Source of the DNA: Halpernia frigidisoli
GTDB taxonomy: Bacteria > Bacteroidota > Bacteroidia > Flavobacteriales > Weeksellaceae
Assembly: GCF_900113805.1 (NCBI RefSeq)
Contig: NZ_FOQT01000005.1
Span: 310,001 to 374,000 of the forward strand
Direction: 5' to 3'
DNA length: 64,000 bases
Positions 52,976-61,127 of the stretch are shown here, one piece after another. Each line of letters begins with the position of its first letter. The first letter of the stretch is position 1. Made by a program: the position numbers and the translations under genes. Under the pieces are notes generated by a model. The model ran no database searches. It saw only the letters and a list, made by a program, of their open reading frames with translations, and was not told where the DNA came from.

Positions 52976-54118
52976 TTGACAGATTTAGATTTATTACATT
53001 TTGAGCAACTGAAATCTGAAGTTCAGGCCAAATACATAGAAAATCACTCACCTTCCTTTGATGAAATTTCAAAATGGAAAGGAATTGACATCATCTACTT
53101 CCAGGAAGACCTTCGAAAGTTGGCCAAAGGGAATATTAGCGAAAAATCATTCTATACTTACTTTAAAAGTTCTCCTGTAAACAAATTACCACGGATAGAT
53201 ATGCTAAATATCCTTAGTATTTACGCAGGTTATGATACTTGGTATGGCTTTAAAAAGAAACATTTATTTAGCGATGAAATATTGAGTGAAAGCGAAGAGA
53301 GCGAAATATTAAATGTAACTGATTTACAACAAGGCAATGAGATTTTAACAACAATCAATGGAACTGAAAACACTGGAGAAGAGAAAATTATTTCAGATCC
53401 GAAAAGTTTAGACTTACAAAACAAAAACGTTGAAAATCAATCAAATGACAGCAAAATTACAATAGAAAATCTTTCTGACACCAAGGAAAGTAGGAAATCC
53501 TTTGTGAAGAAATATTTATGGCTTTCAATTTCTGCCCTACTACTTTTGACAGTTGGCTTTTTAAGCTTTAAAGATGAAATTTTTAGTAAAAAATATTATT
53601 ACAGCTTTATTGACGCCGATCGTAATTCAAAAATAAGTGCTGAGTTGCAGGTACAGATCTTAAAATCTGACGAATCACCTATTATATATGTAGCAAAACC
53701 GAACGAGCCTTTTGTTTATACAACAAAATCAAAATCTCTAACAATGGTAGTTTCTTCTCCTTACTACAGAACTGATACCATACAGCGTAATTTAGAATCC
53801 GCGCCTGAAGCTGAAAACATCGAATTAAAGCCAAATGATTATGCGTGGATGCTTTTTTATTATTCTAAATCAATCAAAGATTTAAAAAAGAAAAGAGAAA
53901 GTTTAAATTATTTGATAAGCGACAATGCCCTTATTTATCAGGTTTACGACAATGAAACCTATGGCGTAGAAACTATGAATAAGCAACGCTACATCAACTT
54001 CGTTACTTTACCTTCAACATCACTGGAAAAACTTGAAGTAATTGAAACACAAACAAATACACAAGGAAAAATAGAAATGATTAAATTTAAAATAGCCAAA
54101 GATGAAATCCTTAAATAA
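52976..54118 (+). CDS. Membrane protein with a conserved Flavobacteriia N-terminal domain
   Basis: The 380-residue protein has a cytoplasmic N-terminal domain (about 1-100: FDEISKWKGIDIIYFQEDL, then ISEKSFYTYFK and LPRIDMLNILSIYAGY) that looks like a helical module, an acidic linker, one transmembrane helix (about 181-199) and a periplasmic part. I recognise it only as a recurring flavobacterial hypothetical type. The start is TTG, with no ATG before residue about 85. It is divergent from lipoprotein 1 and overlaps the next gene by 17 bases. Confidence 0.7.
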   Translation: MTDLDLLHFEQLKSEVQAKYIENHSPSFDEISKWKGIDIIYFQEDLRKLAKGNISEKSFYTYFKSSPVNKLPRIDMLNILSIYAGYDTWYGFKKKHLFSDEILSESEESEILNVTDLQQGNEILTTINGTENTGEEKIISDPKSLDLQNKNVENQSNDSKITIENLSDTKESRKSFVKKYLWLSISALLLLTVGFLSFKDEIFSKKYYYSFIDADRNSKISAELQVQILKSDESPIIYVAKPNEPFVYTTKSKSLTMVVSSPYYRTDTIQRNLESAPEAENIELKPNDYAWMLFYYSKSIKDLKKKRESLNYLISDNALIYQVYDNETYGVETMNKQRYINFVTLPSTSLEKLEVIETQTNTQGKIEMIKFKIAKDEILK

Positions 54119-54683
54119 TATATTTTTCGCATTTATACTCGGATTACTACTTTTTTCCTGTAAAAAAGAAAATTCTTCCATAAGTGATTTAGATACATTG
54201 CGAAAAAATAATAATAAAATTAGCTATCCAGTTACAAAAATGGATAGTGCGCAGGCAATTTCCTCAATTACAAAGCAAAAAATTCAGGAATTATTTGATC
54301 TTTCTACACTTTATACCTCAGGAAACCGCGATACAGAAATAGATTCAATAATATATTCGCAAATTAACAATTACTTTTTAGTGCAGGACTCCCAAAAACT
54401 GAAACCAATTTTTCGACAACTTGACAGTTTGAAAGTTAAGTCTGCAAAGGTTGGCAATATTGAAGTTCGGAAAGAAATGAAAAATAATGACACTTTAGAC
54501 TTTGCAAAATTTGACGTAGAATATTTCGACAAAGACAAAAGATCGATTGGAATTTTTAATAAAAATACGCAGTATATTTTGAAAGCCTATCCTATAAAAT
54601 TTAAAAAAGAATTCAAATTTTACTTCGTTAGTTTCGATATTCCGTCGCCAAAGGATAGTATTTCAGTGGGTAAAACCAAATAG
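54102..54683 (+). CDS. Lipoprotein coupled to the membrane protein upstream
   Basis: The 193-residue protein has a lipoprotein signal (NNIFFAFILGLLLFSCKK) and a mature part of about 170 residues without a recognised domain. It overlaps the upstream gene by 17 bases, so the two products likely work together at the envelope. Confidence 0.7.
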   Translation: MKSLNNIFFAFILGLLLFSCKKENSSISDLDTLRKNNNKISYPVTKMDSAQAISSITKQKIQELFDLSTLYTSGNRDTEIDSIIYSQINNYFLVQDSQKLKPIFRQLDSLKVKSAKVGNIEVRKEMKNNDTLDFAKFDVEYFDKDKRSIGIFNKNTQYILKAYPIKFKKEFKFYFVSFDIPSPKDSISVGKTK

Positions 54684-54799
54684 AAATATTTTCAATAAAC
54701 TCCGTTTAAGATTGATTTGCCGCAATTCTAACAAATAATATACAGTAAAATTTGAGAGATATAATTTTGTTCTCGCAAATACTTATTGGTTTAAAACAA

Positions 54800-54827
54800 A
54801 CAAAACCCGCAATTCAGCGGGTTTTGT
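54800..54827. terminator. Bidirectional terminator
   Basis: ACAAAACCCGC (54800-54810) pairs with GCGGGTTTTGT (54817-54827), loop AATTCA, with T run after it on the plus strand. It ends the plus-strand lipoprotein gene and the minus-strand paralog 2. Confidence 0.88.
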
Positions 54828-54850
54828 TTTAAATTAGATTTGAGATCTAA

Positions 54851-55087
54851 TTATTTTTTGATAGCTTCTTTAGTTGCTTTCTCGTCAGCTTTAACCTCAG
54901 TTTTTGCAGAATCAGCAGTAGCTTTTACAGAATCAACTACAGCAGTTTTAGTAGAATCAATTGCTGCAACAGCTGAATCAGCGTTTGCTTCAACTGAATC
55001 AACAGCAGTAGTTTCTACGTTATCAGTTTTTTTACAAGCTACAAGAGAGATAGCAGCAATAGCAGCTACGAATAATGATTTTTTCAT
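54851..55087 (-). CDS. Small lipoprotein, paralog 2
   Basis: The 78-residue protein has the same signal as paralog 1 (KKSLFVAAIAAISLVACKKT), then Val/Asp/Ala-rich heptad-like repeats (DSVEANADSAVAAIDSTK) and a Lys-rich end. It lacks the long AKEAA repeat of paralog 1. A -7 box and palindrome identical in arrangement to paralog 1 lie upstream. Confidence 0.78.
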   Translation of the reverse strand: MKKSLFVAAIAAISLVACKKTDNVETTAVDSVEANADSAVAAIDSTKTAVVDSVKATADSAKTEVKADEKATKEAIKK

Positions 55088-55151
55088 AATGGTAAAATTT
55101 TAAAAGTTAATTATATTGTTATGTGAATTATTTATCTCAATAATTACAGAG

Positions 55152-55221
55152 CAAATATAAGATGGTCTCACAACAAATGACAGAAAATTACTTGTAAGAG
55201 CTTTGTAAAGCTATTTTACAA
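55152..55221 (-). promoter_or_regulatory. Promoter and palindromic operator of lipoprotein paralog 2
   Basis: The minus-strand -7 box TATATTTG is at 55159-55152. The palindrome TTGTAAAGCTATTTTACAA lies at 55203-55221, again with 43 bases between it and the box. An extra half-site TTGTAAG at 55192 is 11 bases from the palindrome's first base. Confidence 0.65.
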
Positions 55222-55250
55222 TTTAATATCATTGATTTTCAAAGCGTTAA

Positions 55251-55808
55251 TCAAAATTTAAATATTTGCTTTGGAGTAATTAACACATCTAATTTGACAT
55301 CTTTTTCATTAAAATCAGAAACATTTTCTTTGGTATCAAAATAATTTACGCCAATTTTTATAGCGTCTGAATTGATTTCTTTAAAAAATCTATCGTAAAA
55401 ACCTTTGCCATAACCTATTCTATTACCGTTTTTATCGCAATATAAAAGAGGTGTTATTACAAAATCAAAATCTACTTCTTTTGTTGATGGTTTTATAGGC
55501 TCCAAGATATCCCATTTGTTTTTAGTGAAAACTGTTTTGTCATTAATTTCAACACTTTTCATTTTATCGAAAACAACTTTTGGAACATATACTTTGGCTT
55601 TTATTTTCCAAAGTTTTTCAATAAATAAATCTGTTTGAATTTCATTAAACTTTTTTAAGGACATAAAAACATGAACTTTATGACCAGCAACAGGTTTGAA
55701 TTCTTTAATAAAATTTTCAAAAATCTTATCAGAAAGAAGTGAAATATCCATGTCTGAAAGAGCATTTCGTTTTTCCTGATACAATTTTCTTAAATCGATT
55801 TTTTTCAC
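55251..55808 (-). CDS. 5-formyltetrahydrofolate cyclo-ligase
   Basis: The 185-residue enzyme converts 5-formyl-THF to methenyl-THF using ATP, feeding the folate pool. It has the N-terminal KIDLRKLYQEKRNAL and the nucleotide-binding end block RIGYGKGFYDRFF. Its ATG follows the trhO stop directly, so the two genes are co-transcribed. Confidence 0.94.
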   Translation of the reverse strand: MKKIDLRKLYQEKRNALSDMDISLLSDKIFENFIKEFKPVAGHKVHVFMSLKKFNEIQTDLFIEKLWKIKAKVYVPKVVFDKMKSVEINDKTVFTKNKWDILEPIKPSTKEVDFDFVITPLLYCDKNGNRIGYGKGFYDRFFKEINSDAIKIGVNYFDTKENVSDFNEKDVKLDVLITPKQIFKF

Positions 55809-57155
55809 TTACAAAATTTTATATAATTTATCCGAAAGCCTTATTCTAAAAGGAATTTCAAAAGTAATTTGATCACCAACTTTTGCAGTTTCGCAATAAT
55901 TTCCATTCACAAATAGTTGAGAAATTACTAATTCCTGTTCGCCAGTTGTCGGTCCGGAAATCAATACTTTATCACCAACTGAAAGTTCAGCATTTGCAAT
56001 TAAAAACTGTGCAATTTTTGATTTCGTGTAATAATGTTCTGCTTTTCCAACTAAAACTTTTTCAATCTTTTTACGAACAGTTGCAGGTTCTGTTTTTGCT
56101 AAAGGCTTTTGCGGCAGATCACCCGAGTTTTTAAACAACAAAGATTCAGATTTTCCTTTTCTAAAAACTTTATTTCCAACCTCTTTTCCACGGCGCAATT
56201 TAATCTGTTCATCAACTGGCAAATGAATAATTTCCAGACATTCCGAAGAACAGCAATTTTCCATCACTGCTTTACAATCGTCACATTGAATAAACAATAA
56301 ATGACAAGCATCATTCGCACAATTCGTGTGATTATCGCAAGGTTTCCCACATTGATGGCATTGAGAAACGATATCTTCTGTAATTCTCTCACCTAATCTC
56401 TGGTCAAAAACGAAATTTTTCCCAATGAATTTACTTTCAATATTTTCCTCTTTTATCTGGCGCGTATATTCGATAATTCCGCCTTCCAATTGATACACGT
56501 TTTTAAAACCCTGATGTTTAAAATACGCACTCGCTTTTTCACAACGGATTCCGCCGGTGCAATACATCAAAAGGTTTTTATCTTCCTTAAAATCCTTTAG
56601 TTGTTCATTAATAATTGGCAAACTTTCCCGAAAAGTTTCCACATCCGGCGTAATAGCGCCTTCAAAATGACCGACTTCACTTTCATAATGATTTCTAAAA
56701 TCAACCACAATCGTGTTTGTGTTTTCTAATAATTCATTAAATTCCTGCGCTTTTAAATGAATTCCCTTATCGGTCACATCAAAAGTCTCGTCATTCAAAC
56801 CATCGGCAACAATTTTATGGCGCACTTTTATAGTCAATTTCAAAAAAGAATGATCATCTTGCTCCACTGCAACATTTAAACGAATATTTTTCATAAAATC
56901 ATAAACTTCCAAAGTTTCCCGAAATTCTTCCAAATTTTCTGCGGGAATACTCATTTGCGCGTTGATGCCTTCGTTGGCCACATAAATTCTGCCAAGAGCA
57001 TCGAGTGCATTCCAGGCAATAAATAATTCGTCGCGAAATTTTTTGGGATCAGAGATTTTGGCGTACGCATAGAAAGACAAAGTGAGCCGCTGTTTTCCGG
57101 CTTCATCAATAAGAATCGCTCTTTCTTCCGCGCTTAATTTGTTATACAGTTGCAT
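55809..57155 (-). CDS. trhO: tRNA uridine(34) hydroxylase TrhO (rhodanese family)
   Basis: The 448-residue protein makes 5-hydroxyuridine at the wobble base of tRNA without a flavin. It has the N-terminal TrhO domain (about 1-125), a rhodanese domain with active-site C199 in MYCTGGIRC, and a Cys-rich zinc-binding part (about 270-320, CHQCGKPC, CDDCKAVMENCCSSEC). A further extension of about 100 residues follows that is absent from the 350-residue E. coli form. The extension carries a beta-rich block near the end. Confidence 0.92.
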   Translation of the reverse strand: MQLYNKLSAEERAILIDEAGKQRLTLSFYAYAKISDPKKFRDELFIAWNALDALGRIYVANEGINAQMSIPAENLEEFRETLEVYDFMKNIRLNVAVEQDDHSFLKLTIKVRHKIVADGLNDETFDVTDKGIHLKAQEFNELLENTNTIVVDFRNHYESEVGHFEGAITPDVETFRESLPIINEQLKDFKEDKNLLMYCTGGIRCEKASAYFKHQGFKNVYQLEGGIIEYTRQIKEENIESKFIGKNFVFDQRLGERITEDIVSQCHQCGKPCDNHTNCANDACHLLFIQCDDCKAVMENCCSSECLEIIHLPVDEQIKLRRGKEVGNKVFRKGKSESLLFKNSGDLPQKPLAKTEPATVRKKIEKVLVGKAEHYYTKSKIAQFLIANAELSVGDKVLISGPTTGEQELVISQLFVNGNYCETAKVGDQITFEIPFRIRLSDKLYKIL

Positions 57156-57284
57156 GCTATCAACGTTTTAAGTGAGAAAAATATTTTTGGGCAAAGATAA
57201 GGAATTCAGATTTGAAGATAATTTTTTATAATTTTTTTGGGCAGACATTTGACTGCGATGAAACCTTATTTGATATTTTTTTAT

Positions 57285-57387
57285 GGCAGCTTTTCCGCCT
57301 TCCGTTCCCAATCTTTTTGCTTCGAAATTGTTTTTTTAATAGAAAATTTTCCGCAGGCAAAAAGGATTTCCACTCAAGTCAGGCTGC
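57285..57387. repeat. Dispersed intergenic repeat, family A, copy 3 (inverted)
   Basis: Read on the minus strand it begins GCAGCCTGACTTGAGTGGAA and ends AAGGCGGAAAAGCTGCC, with the same arms as copies 1 and 2 and a distinct loop. It lies in the 368-base gap 57156-57523 between two minus-strand genes, together with the short repeat that follows. Confidence 0.8.
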
Positions 57388-57434
57388 AATTTCCGCAAAG
57401 AATAAGGTTAATTTTAAACTAAGAAATGTTTTTT

Positions 57435-57510
57435 TTGTCATTCTGACGAAGGAAGAATCTCGACAGCGAAAGAGATTCTTCACTTCACTTTGTTTCGTTC
57501 AGAATGACAA
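57435..57510. repeat. Palindromic intergenic repeat (TTGTCATTCTGA type)
   Basis: Ends TTGTCATTCTGACGAA and TTCGTTCAGAATGACAA are inverted copies; inner arms GAAGAATCTC and GAGATTCTTC form a second pair. The type is common in Bacteroidota genomes. It lies just downstream of the GlmU-like gene. Confidence 0.75.
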
Positions 57511-57523
57511 ACAATAATTTTAT

Positions 57524-58684
57524 TTAATAATTCTCATAAACAAACTTCAAAATATCTTTATCAATTTCCGTTAAAGGCAATTTCCGTCTGTCCATCGCTT
57601 TTTCTGCCACTTCATAGGCTTTTGATAAATTAAATTTTTCATCACCTTTCATTCCGCCCCAAGAAAAACTGTCTATTAAATTTGGTGGAAAACCACTTTT
57701 AAAAATATTCGCACCAACGCCAACAACTGTTCCGGTGTTAAACTGCGTGTTAATTGCGGCTTTTGAATGATCGCCCATAATTAAACCACAAAATTGCAAA
57801 CCTGTATTTTTGAACTTTTTTTCTTTATAATTCCACAATTTTACTTCCGCGTAATTATTTTTCAAATTACTGGAATTCGTGTCTGCGCCGATATTACACC
57901 ATTCTCCAATCACAGAATTTCCGACAAAACCTTCATGTCCTTTATTAGTAAAGCCAAAAATGATGATGTTATTCACTTCGCCGCCCACTTTACATTGTGG
58001 ACCAATCGTTGTCGCACCATAAATTTTTGCGCCCATATTTATCTTTGAACTTTCGCCTAAAGATAAAGGTCCGCGAACATTGGAACCTTCCATGATTTCG
58101 GCATTTTTCCCGATGTAGATTTTTCCGGTTTTGCAATTTATTGTTGCAAATTCTATTTCCGCACCTTCTTCTATAAAAAGATCTTTTTCATTTCCTAAAA
58201 ATCCATTGGTTGAAGATAATTTTTGAGACTGTTTATTTTTAGTCAACAATTCAAAATCAAAGTTGATGGCTTTTTCATTTAAAGAAAAAAGGTCAGTCGT
58301 ATTTTTAAAGAAAACCAATTCTTCAGTAATGTCTGTCATTTTCTCAATTTGTCTCAGAGAAAAATCAGTCATATTTATTCTTACGGCTAAAAGTTCATCT
58401 TCGTAAACCAATGCTTCACCAAGTTTCAATTCTTTGATCTGATTTAAAACAGTTTCGCTCGGTAGAAAATTGGGAACTAAAAATAAAGATTCTACACTTT
58501 CAGGTTTTTTAAATTTTTCCTGTAAATAATCTTCTGTAATAAATGAAACTTCGGAAGAATCTAACAGTTTTTGCCATCTTTCAGAAAACGTAAGAATTCC
58601 GCATCGCATTTCTGCAGTTGGCTTTGTGAAAGTAAGCGGAAGAAATTCTTCCCAATATTGAGCATCAGAGAAAACGAGTTGCAT
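57524..58684 (-). CDS. GlmU family protein (putative sugar nucleotidyltransferase)
   Basis: The 386-residue protein has an N-terminal nucleotidyltransferase-like part (TFTKPTAEMRCGILTFSERW) and a C-terminal left-handed beta-helix of hexapeptide repeats (about 180-340: GKIYIGKNAEIMEGSNVRGP, NMGAKIYGATTIGP). The activity is presumed transfer to a sugar phosphate, but the substrate is unknown. I begin at the ATG at 58684; the ATG six codons earlier is inside a heptad repeat array, so its residues come from repeat sequence. Confidence 0.87.
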   Translation of the reverse strand: MQLVFSDAQYWEEFLPLTFTKPTAEMRCGILTFSERWQKLLDSSEVSFITEDYLQEKFKKPESVESLFLVPNFLPSETVLNQIKELKLGEALVYEDELLAVRINMTDFSLRQIEKMTDITEELVFFKNTTDLFSLNEKAINFDFELLTKNKQSQKLSSTNGFLGNEKDLFIEEGAEIEFATINCKTGKIYIGKNAEIMEGSNVRGPLSLGESSKINMGAKIYGATTIGPQCKVGGEVNNIIIFGFTNKGHEGFVGNSVIGEWCNIGADTNSSNLKNNYAEVKLWNYKEKKFKNTGLQFCGLIMGDHSKAAINTQFNTGTVVGVGANIFKSGFPPNLIDSFSWGGMKGDEKFNLSKAYEVAEKAMDRRKLPLTEIDKDILKFVYENY

Positions 58685-58687
58685 AGT

Positions 58688-58729
58688 CAGTTGATAGTTC
58701 ATAGTTGATAGTTGATAGTTGATAGTTGA
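58688..58729. repeat. Heptanucleotide tandem array AGTTGAT x6
   Basis: Six 7-base units in direct order, five exact AGTTGAT and one AGTTCAT (second unit). It starts four bases upstream of the GlmU-like gene start on the minus strand, within its leader. Confidence 0.9.
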
Positions 58730-58840
58730 TAGGTTTTAAAAATATTAAATTTCTAAAAACACTTATCTTCATTACAAAAATACAAAGAAATTTCCTTTTT
58801 AATTCTTGATTTTTGGCTCTTTCATCTTTACTCTAAACCA

Positions 58841-58875
58841 AAAAAAGTCTTCCATTAAAAATGAAAGACTTTTTT
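58841..58875 (-). terminator. Terminator after rpmE2
   Basis: AAAAAAGTCTTCCAT and ATGAAAGACTTTTTT form a stem with one mismatch, with A and T runs outside. It is 21 bases beyond the L31 stop codon. Confidence 0.75.
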
Positions 58876-58895
58876 GTATTGTAAAAATCGGAAAA

Positions 58896-59147
58896 TTATT
58901 TCGCGAATTTTTTGTATTTGTTCATGAATTTATCAACACGACCTGCCGTATCAACTAATTTAGTTTTTCCTGTATAGAAAGGGTGAGAAGAAGAAGAAAT
59001 CTCCATTTTTACCAAAGGATACTCAGTTCCTTCAAATTCGATAGTGTCTTTAGTATCTGCTGTAGATTTACAGATAAACATCTCTTCATTACTCATATCT
59101 TTAAAAGCAACAAGTCTGTAGTTAGTTGGGTGGATATCTTTTTTCAT
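58896..59147 (-). CDS. rpmE2: 50S ribosomal protein L31, type B
   Basis: The 83-residue protein has the type B start [17 protein letters not shown] and the late [23 protein letters not shown]. It lacks the zinc CxxC motif of the A type. The ATG at 59147 is used; the longer frame adds non-family residues. Zinc-free L31 usually replaces the zinc form when zinc is scarce, although in Flavobacteriia it may be the only copy. Confidence 0.95.
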   Translation of the reverse strand: MKKDIHPTNYRLVAFKDMSNEEMFICKSTADTKDTIEFEGTEYPLVKMEISSSSHPFYTGKTKLVDTAGRVDKFMNKYKKFAK

Positions 59148-59373
59148 AAGAAAATTTTTATTGTTTTTTTGACTTATAAAATCTAAAAGCGATTTCACAA
59201 GAATTTTATTAATTTTTATTTAAACTTTTCTTAAGAACAGTAATGGCTGTTTCTTTGGTAAAATTTTAGATGGCAAAAATAAGAAATAATATTTAATCTG
59301 CAAAGTGTTGTTTTGTATTTTTTCACTTCTGTATTCAACTATTTTAATTAAATTTGAGATCATATAATTAGTA

Positions 59374-60783
59374 ATGAAATATAAAGTAATAATTGCCTTG
59401 GGTTTTTGGCTTTCACTTCTTGTAATCTCTTGTAACAGAGATGATTTAACTTTTGATTCCGCAAGCCAAAGTTTAAGTTTTTCAACCGATACTGTTTTTT
59501 GCGATACGGTTTTTGCGCAGGCAAGATCTGAAACTTATGCCGTAAAAATTTATAATAACGAAGATAAAGATATTAAGATACCGAGAATATATTTAGAAAG
59601 CGGCGCCGGATCTTTATATAGAATAAATGTTGACGGAAAACCGGGTACTAATTTTACAAATGTACCATTGCGAAAGAAAGACAGTCTTTATGTATTTGTA
59701 GAAATTGCACCTGTGGCAAATGCACCGGAAGCAATTGCAGAAGACAGAATTCAGATAGAATCGCCAGCTAGAAAACAGCATGTGACTTTATTTTCTGTAG
59801 TTCAGGACGCACAATATTTCATTCAAAATAAAAATAATCCAAATATCTTAACAGATAATACAACCTGGACAAATGATAAAGTGAAAGTGATATTTGGAAA
59901 TTTAACTTTAGCTGAAGGAAAAACTTTAAATATCGAAAAGGGCGCAAAAGTTTACTTTCACAAAAACAGTGGTTTGACGATTTCTAAAAATTCAACTTTA
60001 AATGTAAATGGAGATCTAAACTCAGAAGTGACTTTCCGTGGCGACAGAAGTGATACAAAATATGACACGATTCCGGTCAACTGGAACACTATCAATTTCC
60101 TTGACCAGGCAAAATTGAATATGAATTACGGAAAAGTTTTTGGCGGAAATTCCGGGTTGACTTTTAATAATAATACCGCGGTAATAAAAAATTCAATAAT
60201 TCATACGTTTTTAGATTACGGTATTTACGCCGTAAATTCTAACATTACAGCCGAAAATCTTGTCATGAACAATTGCGGACAGGCAGATTTCGGGATTTTT
60301 AAAGGCGGCATTTATAACATTACGCATTCAACTTTAGCTGGCTACAAAAATTTTGATTCCGGATCATTACCGTTTTATTCACTTTCTGCTACGAATGAAT
60401 TTCAAAATCCTGCTGGGGGAAATCAAAATGGCGCTTTAACTTTAAATATTAGAAACTCTATTTTGTATGGTGATGGAAATAGTTCTGTATTTTTTAAACC
60501 GATTTCCGGACAAACTTTTTCTTATAATATTTTAAATTCGTTATTAAAATTTAAAGACGCGGCAAGTTCTGGTTTTGCTTTTACAGGAAACGCCAGTATT
60601 GTAAATTCGCTACAAAATCAAGATCCAAAATTTCAGAATTATTTTACTCAAAAATTAAATTTAAGGGTAAAAACAGATTCGCCGGTTCGCAGCAAAGGAA
60701 ATGCAGCTGCGGCGATTTCGGTTCCTTTAGATATTCAAAAATTAGCCAGAACTACAAATCCAACTTTGGGTGCTTATCAATAG
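59374..60783 (+). CDS. Lipoprotein with a beta-helix domain
   Basis: The 469-residue protein has a lipoprotein signal (VIIALGFWLSLLVISCNRDD), an N-terminal beta-sandwich-like part (about 25-145) and a C-terminal part rich in Asn/Ile/Thr repeats that reads as a right-handed beta-helix (about 165-440). The type is common in Bacteroidota as a conserved hypothetical. It lies three bases upstream of the MazG-like gene. Confidence 0.75.
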   Translation: MKYKVIIALGFWLSLLVISCNRDDLTFDSASQSLSFSTDTVFCDTVFAQARSETYAVKIYNNEDKDIKIPRIYLESGAGSLYRINVDGKPGTNFTNVPLRKKDSLYVFVEIAPVANAPEAIAEDRIQIESPARKQHVTLFSVVQDAQYFIQNKNNPNILTDNTTWTNDKVKVIFGNLTLAEGKTLNIEKGAKVYFHKNSGLTISKNSTLNVNGDLNSEVTFRGDRSDTKYDTIPVNWNTINFLDQAKLNMNYGKVFGGNSGLTFNNNTAVIKNSIIHTFLDYGIYAVNSNITAENLVMNNCGQADFGIFKGGIYNITHSTLAGYKNFDSGSLPFYSLSATNEFQNPAGGNQNGALTLNIRNSILYGDGNSSVFFKPISGQTFSYNILNSLLKFKDAASSGFAFTGNASIVNSLQNQDPKFQNYFTQKLNLRVKTDSPVRSKGNAAAAISVPLDIQKLARTTNPTLGAYQ

Positions 60784-60786
60784 AAA

Positions 60787-61113
60787 ATGGAAATCACAAA
60801 TCTTCAAAAAGAGGTTGATAACTGGATAAAAACTGTTGGCGTCCGTTATTATAATGAACTCACGAATATGGCAATTTTAACCGAAGAAACCGGCGAAGTT
60901 GCGCGAATTATCGCAAGAAGATATGGTGAACAATCTGAAAAAGAATCTGATAAAAATAAAGATTTAGGCGAGGAATTAGCAGATGTTTTATTTGTGACCT
61001 TATGTTTAGCCAATCAAACCGGCGTTAATTTACAGGAAGCTTTTGATAAAAAAATGAAAGTAAAAACTGAACGCGATTTTGAAAGACATCAAAATAATAA
61101 AAAACTAAAATAA
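60787..61113 (+). CDS. MazG-like nucleotide pyrophosphohydrolase
   Basis: The 108-residue protein has the MazG metal-binding motifs EETGEVARI and EELADVLFV. It hydrolyses nucleoside triphosphates, cleaning the pool of faulty nucleotides. The gene is sandwiched between the beta-helix lipoprotein and aroA in one run of short gaps. Confidence 0.92.
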   Translation: MEITNLQKEVDNWIKTVGVRYYNELTNMAILTEETGEVARIIARRYGEQSEKESDKNKDLGEELADVLFVTLCLANQTGVNLQEAFDKKMKVKTERDFERHQNNKKLK

Positions 61114-61127
61114 CCGAATTTCTCTCA

